Source of the DNA: Thermococcus gorgonarius
GTDB taxonomy: Archaea > Methanobacteriota_B > Thermococci > Thermococcales > Thermococcaceae
Length of the DNA stretch: 64,000 bases
Assembly (NCBI RefSeq): GCF_002214385.1
Contig: NZ_CP014855.1
Location: 1,240,001-1,304,000, forward strand
Reading direction: 5' to 3'
The number at the start of each line of letters is the position of its first letter. Position 1 is the stretch's first letter. This document shows positions 1 through 10,797 of the stretch, piece by piece. The notes beneath the pieces are model-generated. The model was not told the origin of the DNA. It made no database searches and saw only the letters and a list, made by a program, of their open reading frames with translations. The position numbers and the translations under genes are program-made.

Positions 1-211
1 AACGGTCTCTGTTATACTGGGTATAGTCCTGGCACCGTTCATCATGACGTTCTGGGCCTTCAGCAGCGATGGCTTGGCGGTTGCAGTTTCGGCGGTTATA
101 GTCCTTGGCATAGGTGTACTCCTCATGTCGATCCCGAAGTTCTGGGACTTCGCCGACAAAATGCGCCACACCCATATTTTGGAGGACTGGAACGAGAAAG
201 ATGGTGGTTAA
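1..211 (+). CDS. C-terminal end of a membrane protein (5' truncated by window)
   Basis: An open frame enters from the left edge in frame 2 and ends with TAA at 209-211, giving the last 69 residues of a protein. Two hydrophobic stretches are visible, roughly residues 2-20 (rich in Val, Ile, Leu, with FIMTFW) and 26-45 (VAVSAVIVLGIGVLLM), followed by a short charged tail ending EDWNEKDGG. This is the pattern of an integral membrane protein with a cytoplasmic C-terminus. No family can be named from this fragment. A bulged hairpin follows a few bases after the stop. Confidence 0.6.
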   Translation, partial: TVSVILGIVLAPFIMTFWAFSSDGLAVAVSAVIVLGIGVLLMSIPKFWDFADKMRHTHILEDWNEKDGG

Positions 212-214
212 GAA

Positions 215-258
215 AGTTGGCAAGCCTGATGAGTTTTAACCCACGATCAGGGCCAACT
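215..258. repeat. bulged inverted repeat after the first gene
   Basis: AGTTGGC (215-221) pairs with GCCAACT (252-258), and CCTGAT (225-230) pairs with ATCAGG (246-251). A 3-nt AAG bulge sits on the left arm and the loop is 15 nt. The 13-bp stem begins 3 bases after a stop codon. It could be a transcript-end hairpin or a small structured RNA. No T-run follows directly. The rest of 259-427 shows nothing gene-like. Confidence 0.4.
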
Positions 259-427
259 GGAGCTTAGACCAGTAAAAACATGCGGATTTTGATAAAACTT
301 CTGCCCGGCAAAAGTTTTTGATGGCAGTTTACTCCATGGAGCGCTCAACGGAAGCTGGAAAATTAAGCATGGAACCCTTAAGAGCTGGAACTAGATAGTG
401 TTCTTTCAAGGCTTCAGAAACAGGTTG

Positions 428-505
428 TGGTGCGGTGGCCGGGATTTGAACCCGGGTCACCGGCTTGGAAGGCCGGTGTCCTAGACCAGGCTAGACTACC
501 ACCGC
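428..505 (-). tRNA. tRNA-Gly (TCC), CCA encoded
   Basis: Read on the minus strand, the acceptor stem GCGGTGG pairs with CCACCGC, the discriminator is A and CCA is encoded at 428-430. The anticodon loop in CGGCCTTCCAAGCCG gives anticodon TCC. The T arm GGTTCAAATCC is canonical. It lies 10 nt downstream of tRNA-Phe and has no TATA box of its own, so the two are probably cotranscribed. Confidence 0.95.
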
Positions 506-515
506 ATTACAAAAG

Positions 516-592
516 TGGTGGGGCGAGGGGGATTTGAACCCCCGACACCCGGATCTTCAGTCCGGCGCTCTCCCAGGCTGAGCTACCGCCCC
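516..592 (-). tRNA. tRNA-Phe (GAA), CCA encoded
   Basis: On the minus strand the acceptor stem GGGGCGG pairs with TCGCCCC (last pair G-U). The D arm is GTAGCTCAGCCTGGGAGAGC and the anticodon loop CTGAAGA gives anticodon GAA. The T arm GGGTTCAAATCCC is canonical and CCA is encoded at 516-518. It is the first gene of a two-tRNA unit with tRNA-Gly. Confidence 0.95.
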
Positions 593-618
593 ACGCCCAA
601 AGATAAAAGGCCAGAGTG

Positions 619-631
619 GATTTATAAATCT
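619..631 (-). promoter_or_regulatory. TATA box of the tRNA-Phe/tRNA-Gly unit
   Basis: Minus-strand GATTTATAAATCC is an archaeal TATA box centred about 33 nt upstream of the tRNA-Phe 5' end. This suits a short leader that is later removed by RNase P. The element is itself palindromic. Confidence 0.6.
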
Positions 632-656
632 TGCGGTGGGTTACCAGAGAAGGACA

Positions 657-1372
657 TCAAATCTTAGGCTCGACCGCGTAGACAGTCCTGTCCTCTCCTA
701 TACCCTCAATGAGCCCGCGGTGTCTCCTCACGCAGCTCTCGCACTCGCCGCAGTGTATCGGCTTTCCGTCCTCAGTGAAGCCCCTCGGCATGTAGCAGGA
801 GTTGGAGTACTCGTACTTGGCGTTTAACTCTTTCAAAAGCTTCGCTATCCCCTTCTTGTCGAGGTTGATGAGCGGGGCAACGACCTTGACCTCGCTTAGC
901 GTTCCATATTTCAACATCTCGTTCATTCTCTCCACGAACTCAGGAGTGTTGTCCGGGAAAGTTGCTCCTTCCTCTGCGTTGAAGCCGACTATTATATCCC
1001 CACCGCCGAGGGCATCCAAAAGCGACGCCGCGACCGATATTAGCACAACGTTTCTCGCTGGAACCCAGACGCTCTTGGCAGTTTCCTGAGCAACACTCAT
1101 GTTTTCAAGCTCCTGAGCGGTAACTTTAGGCGTCTCCCCGCCTACAAGGGTCGTTCCGCGGAGCTTCGAGAACTCCTCAAGGAAGTCAAGCCTGATTATT
1201 TTCAGCGGGACGTTCAATTCTTTCGAAAAGAACTCCGCCACCCTGTTCGTCACTTTCTCCTCGTTGCTGCCGTAGTTGACGGTGAGCATTATTACCTCGT
1301 CGTAATTCCTCTTCGCCCAGTAGAGGCAGGCCGTTGAGTCCAGCCCGCCGGAGAACAGAACAACGGCGCGCT

Positions 1373-1376
<4 letters not shown>
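657..1376 (-). CDS. queC: 7-cyano-7-deazaguanine (preQ0) synthase QueC
   Basis: QueC is an ATP- and Zn-dependent enzyme converting 7-carboxy-7-deazaguanine to preQ0. In archaea preQ0 is the precursor that ArcTGT inserts into tRNA for archaeosine. The protein has 239 aa, the normal family length. The PP-loop SGGLDS lies at residues 9-14, and a C-terminal zinc site is formed by the Cys of SNSCYMPR and by CGECESC near residue 210-217. Its ATG overlaps the TGA of the upstream PIN toxin (ATGA, 1373-1376), so it is the third gene of a vapB-vapC-queC transcript and likely translationally coupled. No separate promoter is visible. Confidence 0.93.
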
Positions 1377-2007
<631 letters not shown>

Positions 2008-2011
2008 TCAC

Positions 2012-2025
2012 CATAGTATAGTATG
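2012..2025 (-). promoter_or_regulatory. possible VapB operator
   Basis: Plus-strand CATAGTATAGTATG is a 14-bp near-palindrome (two mismatched positions) 11 nt upstream of the vapB start codon. It is in the expected place for autorepression by the AbrB-type antitoxin. This is inferred from position and symmetry only. Confidence 0.35.
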
Positions 2026-2050
2026 TTTTCCTACTAGATAACTCTTTTGC

Positions 2051-2953
2051 TCACTCGAGGGCGAGGCCGACGATGTCTTTCACTCTCGAAAAGCCCTCCT
2101 CCTCAAGGTACCTCTCAATCCCCTCGTTTATCTCCCTGAAGACCTTCCAGCCGCGGAGGGAAACGGCCGTTCCTATCTGGAGCGCCGAGGCCCCAGCGAG
2201 GAGGAACTCGACCGCGTCCTGCCAGGTGGTTATGCCTCCAATCCCGATGACCGGGATGTCAAGGGTTCTCGCGAGGTCGTAGACCGCCCTCAGAGCGACG
2301 GGCTTAACCCCCGGCCCGGAGTAGCCCCCAACCCTGTTGCTGAGGATTGGCCTCCTCGCATAGATGTCAATCGCTATCGCCTTCAGCGTGTTAATGGCAG
2401 AAACACCATCTGCTCCAGCCTTTTCAGCCGCAAGGCCGAGCTTCGTTATATCGTCGGTGTTTGGGGTGAGCTTCGCTATGACGGGCTTATCAGTGGCATC
2501 CTTGACGGCTTTAACAACTTCGTAGACGTTCTCCGGTTTCTGGCCGATCTCCATGCCGTAACCTTTCGCGTGAGGACAGCTGAGGTTGAGCTCAAAGGCA
2601 TCTGCAACATCGCTCAGCTTTTCAGCGAGAAAGGCAAACTCCTCAGGTGTTCCGCCGAAGATGGAAACGATGAGAGGGAAATCAAAGGTATAACCATCAA
2701 CCATCTCAAGGAAGCCCTTCCAGCCCGGGTTTGGCAGTCCCATAGCGTTTATGAGGCCGTAGGGGAGCTCCACTATCGTCGGGTTGTCGTAGCCCTTCCT
2801 CGGCTCGATTCCAATTGATTTCGTTACAACCCCACCCGCTCCTTCTTCATGAGCGCGAATCCACTGCTCAGGCACCTTGTCGTTTATTCCGGATGCGAGA
2901 ATGAGCGGGTTCTCGAACCTTATCCCGAAAAGCTCGACCTCAAGGCTCACCAT
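2051..2953 (-). CDS. pyrD: dihydroorotate dehydrogenase (class 1B-type catalytic subunit)
   Basis: FMN-dependent oxidation of dihydroorotate to orotate in pyrimidine synthesis. The 300-aa TIM barrel shows the N-terminal FENPLILASG, the catalytic-base Cys in ELNLSCPHA (about residue 125), the substrate-binding Asn in INTLKA and the phosphate-binding GIGGI. Cys rather than Ser as base is the class 1 pattern. The start is supported by GAGGTG 6 nt upstream. A PyrK electron-transfer partner is not adjacent. The gene lies between the vapBC-queC operon and the SRP RNA, all on the minus strand. Confidence 0.92.
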   Translation of the reverse strand: MVSLEVELFGIRFENPLILASGINDKVPEQWIRAHEEGAGGVVTKSIGIEPRKGYDNPTIVELPYGLINAMGLPNPGWKGFLEMVDGYTFDFPLIVSIFGGTPEEFAFLAEKLSDVADAFELNLSCPHAKGYGMEIGQKPENVYEVVKAVKDATDKPVIAKLTPNTDDITKLGLAAEKAGADGVSAINTLKAIAIDIYARRPILSNRVGGYSGPGVKPVALRAVYDLARTLDIPVIGIGGITTWQDAVEFLLAGASALQIGTAVSLRGWKVFREINEGIERYLEEEGFSRVKDIVGLALE

Positions 2954-3026
2954 TTTGACACCTCAACATCAAAAGAGCGCAGGCCTATTAAGTTTTTGCC
3001 CAGGATTTTAGAGAAGTATTTTTAGT

Positions 3027-3344
3027 GGCGGCGGGCGCGCCCGGGGGTGGGGACCCTCCTCCAGCGGCTTCCACCGGGGCTCGCTCACCCCCGCTACCCC
3101 GGGAGCGCCGCACGTCCCGCCTACCGCTGCTCCCTTCCGGGCCTGGCGGGGTTCGGCGGGCAAAGGACGTTAGTCCGGCCCTCCAGCCGGACCTCGTCCA
3201 CCGTCGGCCCCCCGGGACGAGGGCTCATCGTTGTGCCCCGGCTTCCGCCGCTGGATTTGGGAACCGCCCCCCGGGCTTCGGCCCCGGCATGTCGGCGGTT
3301 TCCGGTTACAGGGGACGCCGAACCCCCCGGCCTAGCCCACCGCC
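3027..3344 (-). ncRNA. ffs: signal recognition particle 7S RNA
   Basis: On the minus strand the RNA starts GGCGGUGGGC and ends GCCCGCCGCC, which form a perfect terminal helix 1 (one G-U). The 5' Alu region GGGGGGUUCGGCG...CCCUGUAACCGGAAACC and the helix 8 signature CCAGGCCCGGAAGGGAGCAGC are classic archaeal SRP RNA. The length of about 318 nt and very high GC fit a hyperthermophile. Open frames on both strands here are artefacts of the GC content. A TATA box lies 26 nt upstream of the proposed 5' end. Confidence 0.95.
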
Positions 3345-3363
3345 GAGAGTAGTTATCCGGGCC

Positions 3364-3376
3364 GGATATATAAAGC
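3364..3376 (-). promoter_or_regulatory. TATA box of the SRP RNA gene
   Basis: Minus-strand GCTTTATATATCC is centred at about 3370, 26 nt from the start of helix 1 at 3344. This is the standard archaeal TATA-to-start distance, so it supports the 5' end chosen for the 7S RNA. Confidence 0.75.
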
Positions 3377-3392
3377 TTTGGTAGGTCGAGAA

Positions 3393-3413
3393 CCAAAGGT
3401 GGAGAACCTTTGG
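3393..3413 (+). promoter_or_regulatory. perfect inverted repeat in the pdh promoter
   Basis: CCAAAGGT (3393-3400) and ACCTTTGG (3406-3413) form a perfect 8-bp inverted repeat with a 5-nt spacer. It lies directly upstream of the TATA-like TTAAAAAATT (about 3415-3424) of the proline dehydrogenase operon, the place where archaeal activators bind or a repressor blocks the BRE. No known regulator can be assigned. Confidence 0.5.
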
Positions 3414-3465
3414 ATTAAAAAATTTTCATAAGTTTCTCAGCTAACTCGTTCACAGGTGACGTCCA

Positions 3466-4911
3466 ATGCGCCTTAATGAGCATCCTGTTCTAAAATTTAA
3501 ACGGGGCAGAGAGGTCACTATATACTTCAACGGGCAACCCGTGAAGGCCTATGAGGGGGAACCCATCGCCGCGGCACTCCACGCCGCAGGAATAAAGGTC
3601 CTGAACTATTCTGCCAACGAAAAGCGTCCCAGAGGCCTCTTCTGCGCCATCGGGAAGTGCTCCTCGTGCCTCATGATAGTCAACGGCATACCGAACGTCA
3701 GGACGTGCATAACCCTCGTGGAGGACGGAATGCGGATAGAACCCCAGAGGGGGAAGGCAAAACTGCCCAAAGAGGCCAAACCCCCGGAATTCAGGGACGC
3801 AAAGGTTGTAAAGGCCGATATAGTTGTCATCGGCGGCGGGCCCGCCGGTTTGATGGCGGCGATACACGCGGCCGACGCGGGGGCAAGCGTTGTTCTCCTC
3901 GACGAGAACCCCATGCTTGGCGGACAGCTCGTCAAGCAGACCCACAAGTTCTTTGGGAAGAGGGAGCAGTTCGCCGGCGTCAGGGGCGTGGAGATAGCGA
4001 AAATCCTGGAGAAAGAGGTCAGAAAGAGGGATAACATTGAGGTATTCCTCGAGACCTCGGCAGTGGGCATCTTCCAGGAGGGGGATGAAAAGCTCGTCCT
4101 CGGTGTGAGGAAGAACAAGGAACTCATAGAGTTCCGCGGGAGGGCACTTATAGTGGCCACTGGCGCTATGGAGAAGATGATACCCTTCGAGAACAACGAT
4201 TTACCTGGAATCTACGGTGCCGGAGCGATTCAAACGCTGATGAACACCTACGGGGTAAAGCCGGGCGACAGGGTTCTGATAGTCGGTGCCGGAAACGTCG
4301 GGCTGATTCTAGCTTATCAGCTCGTACAGGCAGGAGTTGAAGTTGAAGCGATAGTCGAGGCGATGCCTAAGGTCGGCGGCTACTTCGTGCATGCTGCCAA
4401 GGTGAGGCGCCTCGGAATTCCAATCCTCACGAGGCACACAATCCTGCGCGCCGAGGGGAAGGAGAGGGTTGAAAGGGCTGTAATAGCTCAGCTCGACGAG
4501 AACTGGAAGCCGATACCCGGGACGGAGAAGGTCTTCGACGTCGATGTGATAGCCCTCGCCGTTGGGCTGAGGCCGAGCATAGAGCTCCTCCATCAGGCGG
4601 GTTGCCAGATAAGGTTCGTCCGCGAGCTCGGCGGCCACGTAGCGGTTCGCGATGAGTGGATGGAAACAACGGTCAGGGGAATATTCGTTGCCGGAGACAC
4701 GGCAGGAATAGAAGAAGCGACAACGGCGATGCTTGAAGGCAAGATAGCCGGCATAGCCGCCGCCCTGAGGCTGGGAATAGCTGAGGAGAGCTGGGTGAAG
4801 GAGATAGAGAGGGCCCAGCGTGACCTCGAGGAGTTCCGTTCCGGGCCCTTCGGAAGGCACGTCGCTGAGGGAATAAGGAAGCTTCTTGCGGGGGTCGGTG
4901 AGAATGTCTGA
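3466..4911 (+). CDS. pdhA: L-proline dehydrogenase complex, alpha subunit (NADH dehydrogenase-like flavoprotein)
   Basis: A 481-aa flavoprotein. An N-terminal 2Fe-2S ferredoxin-like domain has Cys in CAIGKCSSCLMI and VRTC (residues about 60-86). It is followed by a pyridine-nucleotide-disulfide oxidoreductase fold with two dinucleotide motifs, VVIGGGPAGLMAA (about 122) and VLIVGAGNVGLI (about 270), and the GIFVAGDTAG FAD motif. In Thermococcus and Pyrococcus this subunit passes electrons between the proline-oxidising beta subunit and NAD or dye acceptors. The order alpha, 4Fe-4S subunit, small 2Fe-2S subunit, beta matches the T. profundus pdhAFXB operon as known to me. Paralogous sarcosine-oxidase-type complexes share the layout, so the substrate is inferred. 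AGGTGA precedes the start. Confidence 0.8.
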   Translation: MRLNEHPVLKFKRGREVTIYFNGQPVKAYEGEPIAAALHAAGIKVLNYSANEKRPRGLFCAIGKCSSCLMIVNGIPNVRTCITLVEDGMRIEPQRGKAKLPKEAKPPEFRDAKVVKADIVVIGGGPAGLMAAIHAADAGASVVLLDENPMLGGQLVKQTHKFFGKREQFAGVRGVEIAKILEKEVRKRDNIEVFLETSAVGIFQEGDEKLVLGVRKNKELIEFRGRALIVATGAMEKMIPFENNDLPGIYGAGAIQTLMNTYGVKPGDRVLIVGAGNVGLILAYQLVQAGVEVEAIVEAMPKVGGYFVHAAKVRRLGIPILTRHTILRAEGKERVERAVIAQLDENWKPIPGTEKVFDVDVIALAVGLRPSIELLHQAGCQIRFVRELGGHVAVRDEWMETTVRGIFVAGDTAGIEEATTAMLEGKIAGIAAALRLGIAEESWVKEIERAQRDLEEFRSGPFGRHVAEGIRKLLAGVGENV

Positions 4912-5407
4912 GGTTCCTCCTTACCTTCAGAGGGGATACATAACGCCCGAGGAGCTTTTTGAGATAATTCCGAAGCCGAGCGAGGAGAGATTGAGGGCCA
5001 GACCAGTCGCAGTTCCGGAGTGCCCGCAGGAGATACCCTGCGCGCCCTGCAGGGAGATATGCCCGACCAGCGCGATAAGCATGCCCACGCCGAATGACAT
5101 ACCCGTAGTAGACTATGAGAAGTGCATAGGATGCTCCCTCTGCGTCCAGATATGCCCCGGGCTGGCGTTCTTCATGGTGCACTACGTTGGCAATAAGGCG
5201 AGGATAACGATGCCTCACGAGCTTCTGCCGCTCCCGGAGAGAGGAGAGGAAGTGGTTCTCCTCAACCGCGTTGGAGAGCCCGTTGGGAAAGGCAAGGTCC
5301 TCACCGTCGTCCCAAGGGAGAAGACAAAGGGGGACACGCCGATAATCACCGTCGAGGTGCCGATTGAGTTAGCGTGGGAAGTTAGGGCGGTTAAGGTGGA
5401 GAGGTGA
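4904..5407 (+). CDS. pdhF: L-proline dehydrogenase complex, ferredoxin-like (gamma) subunit
   Basis: A 167-aa iron-sulfur subunit that overlaps pdhA by 8 nt. The ATG at 4904 is preferred because GGTGAG lies just upstream, although a longer frame from 4886 is open. Cys clusters CPQEIPCAPCREICP (about residue 35-49) and CIGCSLCVQICP (about 75-86) are two 4Fe-4S motifs. The C-terminal half is a beta-rich domain without Cys. It most likely carries electrons inside the complex. Confidence 0.75.
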   Translation: MSEVPPYLQRGYITPEELFEIIPKPSEERLRARPVAVPECPQEIPCAPCREICPTSAISMPTPNDIPVVDYEKCIGCSLCVQICPGLAFFMVHYVGNKARITMPHELLPLPERGEEVVLLNRVGEPVGKGKVLTVVPREKTKGDTPIITVEVPIELAWEVRAVKVER

Positions 5408-5412
5408 TCAAA

Positions 5413-5677
5413 ATGTCCGGAAAGGTGATCATCTGTCGCTGCAACGACGTAACGGTAGAGGAAATCGAGGCGCTCATAGACGAGGGCGTCACCGATATCG
5501 AGGAGATAAAGCGCCTCCTCCGCGTTGGAATGGGGCCCTGTCAGGGGAGAACCTGCATGCCGCTCGTGATAGCGATCCTCGCGAGGAAAACGGGCAAGAA
5601 ACCCGACGAGATCCCCCTCCCGCGGGCCAGAGTCCCGATAAGGCCCGTCCGCGTTGAGGTGCTGGTGGGTGGTGACG

Positions 5678-5685
<8 letters not shown>
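5413..5685 (+). CDS. pdhX: L-proline dehydrogenase complex, small 2Fe-2S (delta) subunit
   Basis: A 90-aa BFD-like 2Fe-2S protein. The four ligands are visible as CRC near residue 10 and GPCQGRTC near residues 46-53, around a helical VEEIEALIDEG segment. The ATG at 5413 follows GAGAGGTG, which straddles the pdhF stop. A GTG at 5404 is open but has no RBS of its own. Such domains are often the C-terminal part of larger oxidoreductases. Here it is a free subunit wedged between the gamma and beta genes. Confidence 0.75.
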
Positions 5686-7607
<1,922 letters not shown>

Positions 7608-7647
7608 TTGCTACTTTCTCTTTGCCAACTTTTCTCCGCAAAGCTTT

Positions 7648-7690
7648 GGGATTTAATCCCCTCTCACGAAAGCCACCTTTTTATACCTCC
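7648..7690 (+). promoter_or_regulatory. promoter of the CoA-disulfide reductase gene with palindrome
   Basis: GGGATTTAATCCC (7648-7660) is a perfect 13-bp palindrome. Eighteen bases further is the TATA box CTTTTTATACC (about 7678-7688). The palindrome sits just upstream of BRE, an activator-like position. In Pyrococcus the orthologous gene is controlled by the sulfur regulator SurR, but the SurR consensus GTTn3AAC is not obvious here. Confidence 0.45.
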
Positions 7691-7716
7691 TCCCCCTTCT
7701 CCCTTCGGTGGTGTCC

Positions 7717-9036
7717 ATGAAAATCGTGGTTGTCGGTTCTGGTACAGCCGGAAGCAACTTCGCCCTCTTCATGCGCAAGCTCGACAGGAAAGCCGAGATA
7801 ACCGTCATTGGAAAGGAGCCGACCATGCAATATTCCCCGTGCGCGCTCCCCCATGTGATAAGCGGAACGATTGAGAAGCCGGAGGATGTCATCGTCTTCC
7901 CGAACGAGTTCTACGAGAAGCAGAAGATAAACCTAATGTTAAACACAGAAGTTAAGGAGATAGACCGCGAGAGAAAGGTCGTGATAACGGATAAGGGCGA
8001 GGTTCCCTACGACAAGCTCGTCTTGGCTGTTGGCTCGAAGGCCTTCGTCCCGCCGATAAAGGGCGTTGAGAACGAAGGTGTTTTCACCCTCAAGAGCCTT
8101 GACGACGTGCGCAGGATTAAATCCTACATCGCCGAGAGGAAGCCGAAAAAAGCGGTCGTAATTGGCGCTGGCTTAATAGGCCTCGAAGGGGCCGAGGCCT
8201 TTGCCAAGCTCGGCATGGAGGTTCTCGTCGTTGAGCTGATGGATCGCCTAATGCCCACAATGCTCGACAAAGACGCTGCAAAGCTCGTCCAGGCTGAGAT
8301 GGAAAAGCACGACGTTTCATTCAGGTTCGGCGTCGGTGTGAGCGAGATAATGGGAAGCCCTGTTAAGGCTGTTAAAATCGGCGAGGAGGAGGTCCCAGCG
8401 GACCTCGTCTTGGTTGCCACAGGGGTCAGGGCGAACGTTGATCTGGCCAAAAAGGCCGGTCTCGAAGTCAACAGGGGAATAGTGGTGAACGAGCACCTCC
8501 AGACGAGCGATCCAGATATTTACGCGATAGGCGACTGTGCGGAAGTTATTGACGCGGTAACGGGTAAAAGAACCCTCAGCCAGCTCGGAACTTCGGCGGT
8601 TAGAATGGCCAAAGTTGCTGCAGAGCACATAGCGGGCAAAGAGGTTTCCTTCAGGCCCGTCTTCAACACGGCGATAACTGAGCTGTTCGACCTCGAAATC
8701 GGCACCTTTGGAATCACCGAGGAGAGGGCGAAGAAGGAGGGTATTGAAATAGCGGTCGGCAAGTTCAAAGGCTCGACCAAGCCCGAGTACTACCCCGGCG
8801 GAAAGCCCATAACCGTCAAGCTGATCTTCAGGAAATCTGACAGAAAGCTCATAGGCGGCCAGATAGTCGGGGGCGAGCGCGTCTGGGGCAGGATAATGAC
8901 TCTCTCCGCGCTAGCGCAGAAGGGTGCAGCGGTGGAGGATGTGGTCTACCTTGAGACGGCCTACGCCCCGCCGATAAGCCCGACCATCGACCCGATAACT
9001 GTCGCGGCGGAGATGGCGATGAGGAAATTCCGTTGA
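7717..9036 (+). CDS. CoA-disulfide reductase / NAD(P)H-dependent sulfur oxidoreductase
   Basis: A 439-aa FAD enzyme of the CoADR/NADH oxidase family. In Thermococcales it reduces CoA-disulfide, polysulfide or sulfur with NAD(P)H in the cytoplasm. The FAD motif [13 protein letters not shown] lies at the N-terminus. A single redox Cys lies in YSPCALPHV (about residue 45), the hallmark of the one-cysteine group. The NAD motif is [15 protein letters not shown], the second FAD contact is IYAIGDCAE, and the dimerisation domain follows. The ATG at 7717 has GGTGGTG at 7707-7713. GTGs at 7708 and 7711 lie inside that RBS. Also annotated as NADH oxidase in older genomes. Confidence 0.85.
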   Translation: MKIVVVGSGTAGSNFALFMRKLDRKAEITVIGKEPTMQYSPCALPHVISGTIEKPEDVIVFPNEFYEKQKINLMLNTEVKEIDRERKVVITDKGEVPYDKLVLAVGSKAFVPPIKGVENEGVFTLKSLDDVRRIKSYIAERKPKKAVVIGAGLIGLEGAEAFAKLGMEVLVVELMDRLMPTMLDKDAAKLVQAEMEKHDVSFRFGVGVSEIMGSPVKAVKIGEEEVPADLVLVATGVRANVDLAKKAGLEVNRGIVVNEHLQTSDPDIYAIGDCAEVIDAVTGKRTLSQLGTSAVRMAKVAAEHIAGKEVSFRPVFNTAITELFDLEIGTFGITEERAKKEGIEIAVGKFKGSTKPEYYPGGKPITVKLIFRKSDRKLIGGQIVGGERVWGRIMTLSALAQKGAAVEDVVYLETAYAPPISPTIDPITVAAEMAMRKFR

Positions 9037-9067
9037 GCTTTTTAGCCTTTCTTACCAATTTTCTACC

Positions 9068-9613
9068 ATGAGGCGGCCAACGAGGACAAGAGTCAGCAAG
9101 CTGATGGCCTACATTCTGAGGCACTCACCGGAGGAGTTTGGGCTAAAACCGGACGTTGAGGGCTTCGTCTCTCTCGGTGAGCTTGTAAAGGCTCTAAAAA
9201 CAGTTTACTCCGATGTTGATGAAGAATTCGTACGCGAGATCGTTGTTCACGATCCAAAGGGCCGCTACGAAATCAGGGGCAACAAAATCCGCGCCCGCTA
9301 CGGCCACAGCTTTCCGGTAAGTCTGAACCATGAGGAAGACACTGAAAGCCGTTTTCTCTACCATGGAACTCCAAGAAGAAACCTACCGTCCATTCTCAAA
9401 GAGGGTTTGAAGCCGATGAAACGGCAGTTCGTCCACCTCACCACGAGCAAAAGCGAGGCCCTGGAAACGGGCAGGAGACATGGAAGGGACGTAGCTCTGC
9501 TTATCATTGACGCCGACTGTCTGAGGAGGGAAGGCTTGAAGGTTTATAAGGCAGGGAAGAACGTGAGGATAGTGGAGAGAGTCCCACCAGACTGCATCAT
9601 GTTAAAAATCTAA
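9068..9613 (+). CDS. kptA: RNA 2'-phosphotransferase (Tpt1/KptA)
   Basis: A 181-aa protein. KptA transfers a 2'-phosphate from RNA to NAD, releasing nicotinamide and ADP-ribose cyclic phosphate. In eukaryotes this is the last step of tRNA splicing. Archaeal ligation does not leave 2'-phosphate, so the substrate here is unclear. Visible motifs are [17 protein letters not shown] at the N-terminus (the Arg-His-Ser substrate loop), [15 protein letters not shown] (NAD-binding) and [18 protein letters not shown]. No clear RBS precedes the ATG, and the start is 31 nt after the previous stop. Confidence 0.9.
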   Translation: MRRPTRTRVSKLMAYILRHSPEEFGLKPDVEGFVSLGELVKALKTVYSDVDEEFVREIVVHDPKGRYEIRGNKIRARYGHSFPVSLNHEEDTESRFLYHGTPRRNLPSILKEGLKPMKRQFVHLTTSKSEALETGRRHGRDVALLIIDADCLRREGLKVYKAGKNVRIVERVPPDCIMLKI

Positions 9614-9633
9614 AAAGAGGCCTGAAGCCAGTT

Positions 9634-10689
9634 TCATGTGGTCGATGATTCTTCGTCATCGTAGAGCTCCTGACCAACGGTTATCTCGTCCTCGAAGCCC
9701 TTTGATCCCTCAAGGGTCTGGATCCTGAACATGTAGCTCTTGTACCAGTTGTAGCTCGGCATGACCTTGATCGGAAGAAGCCTCCATGCCCTCGTCTCCT
9801 CAACGTAGCCCCAGTTGACGTACTCGTTGAAGTTCCTGAGGATGTCGGTTATGACAACGCCGAACTCGTTGAGGAGGACTCTCTGTATCTCTCTCCACTT
9901 GTCGAGGGAGCTTTCCCTTCTCGTTATGCCGAAGTAGCCGGCGCAGCCGGGCCCCTTGAGGGTGGCTATTCCCCTTCCAACAAAGGAGCGGATGGCGTGG
10001 ACTGTCTCGGGCGGATCGGTGATGAACGTGTCGAACTTGTGAAGGGCGTAGTCGGGGAGGGGCTTCCTCAGGTCGAAGGTGAATATCTCGATGTTCTCGT
10101 ATCCTACTTCATTGGCGGCTTTCTCTATGAATTTCGTAAGCCTCTCGTCGATGTCGAGGACGGCTATGCGCTTCGGAAGGCCGCTGAGCATCAGCGCCAC
10201 GCTGGTCAGGTCATCATCGCCGAGGACGAACACCTCTTTGTTCTCAAGGTCTCCCCTGCTGTGCATAAGCGCAACTCTGGCCACGGTGGTTTCAGGAGTA
10301 ACGTAGGCCTGGTCAAACTCGTGAACTGGCTCGGGCCTGTCCTTCGTTATCTCCTTGAACTCCGCGAGAAGCTCCGAGAAGGCGTCCAGCTCAACCGTCC
10401 TGCCCTGGCAGTGGTGGCAGGTGTAATCGGCCCTTGGGCCGATCCCATATTTCTCCACCAGCTCTTTGCCCTTTTTTGTAAGGATCGCCTGGTTGTTCTC
10501 AAAGGCAACATAACCGAGTTCGTACAAAGCTGTGACCACTGCAACGACGAGCGGTAGGGGCTCTTCGCTGAGGTCAACAATCCGCCAAACGTCCCCGCTG
10601 GCCAGAATAGCGCTCAGAACGTTCTCAACTGTTCTCTCATAAACGGGAATGCTCGTCTTCTCCTTAACTCTCTCGACTATCTCCCTCAT
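9634..10689 (-). CDS. bpsA: branched-chain polyamine synthase BpsA
   Basis: Aminopropyltransferase that adds two aminopropyl groups to spermidine to make N4-bis(aminopropyl)spermidine, a branched polyamine of hyperthermophiles. The length of 351 aa equals that of the Thermococcus enzyme as I recall it. The N-terminal third is a winged-helix-like domain. A CHHC motif (YTCHHCQG) follows, and the methyltransferase-like domain has VFVLGDDDLTSVALML, DIDERL and FITDPPETVHA. The ATG at 10689 is set by GGAGGTG upstream. A much longer open frame to 10953 runs antisense through the neighbouring gene and is rejected. The C-terminus is a flexible acidic tail. Confidence 0.93.
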   Translation of the reverse strand: MREIVERVKEKTSIPVYERTVENVLSAILASGDVWRIVDLSEEPLPLVVAVVTALYELGYVAFENNQAILTKKGKELVEKYGIGPRADYTCHHCQGRTVELDAFSELLAEFKEITKDRPEPVHEFDQAYVTPETTVARVALMHSRGDLENKEVFVLGDDDLTSVALMLSGLPKRIAVLDIDERLTKFIEKAANEVGYENIEIFTFDLRKPLPDYALHKFDTFITDPPETVHAIRSFVGRGIATLKGPGCAGYFGITRRESSLDKWREIQRVLLNEFGVVITDILRNFNEYVNWGYVEETRAWRLLPIKVMPSYNWYKSYMFRIQTLEGSKGFEDEITVGQELYDDEESSTT

Positions 10690-10731
10690 GGCAAGCACCT
10701 CCAGAAGGATTTTAGTTTGTGGATGGGAGTT

Positions 10732-10777
10732 AAGAGGGGCCTCTTTTAAGGTTTTCCCAGCGGCAAGTTTAATAAAC
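10732..10777. promoter_or_regulatory. divergent promoter region bpsA / PP-loop gene with inverted repeat
   Basis: AAGAGG-GG-CCTCTT (10732-10745) is a near-central inverted repeat. For bpsA the TATA-like CTTTTAAGG reads on the minus strand at about 10742-10750. For the rightward gene AGTTTAATAAAC (10766-10777) lies about 26 nt before the ATG at 10798, so that transcript is probably leaderless. The repeat overlaps the leftward TATA region. Confidence 0.4.
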
Positions 10778-10797
10778 ATCACCTCGATTGGCCCTCG

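Noticed and set aside
3025-3396. Open reading frames on both strands across the SRP RNA gene
   Set aside because: They arise from the GC-rich structural RNA, have no RBS and low-complexity Pro/Arg/Gly-rich translations.
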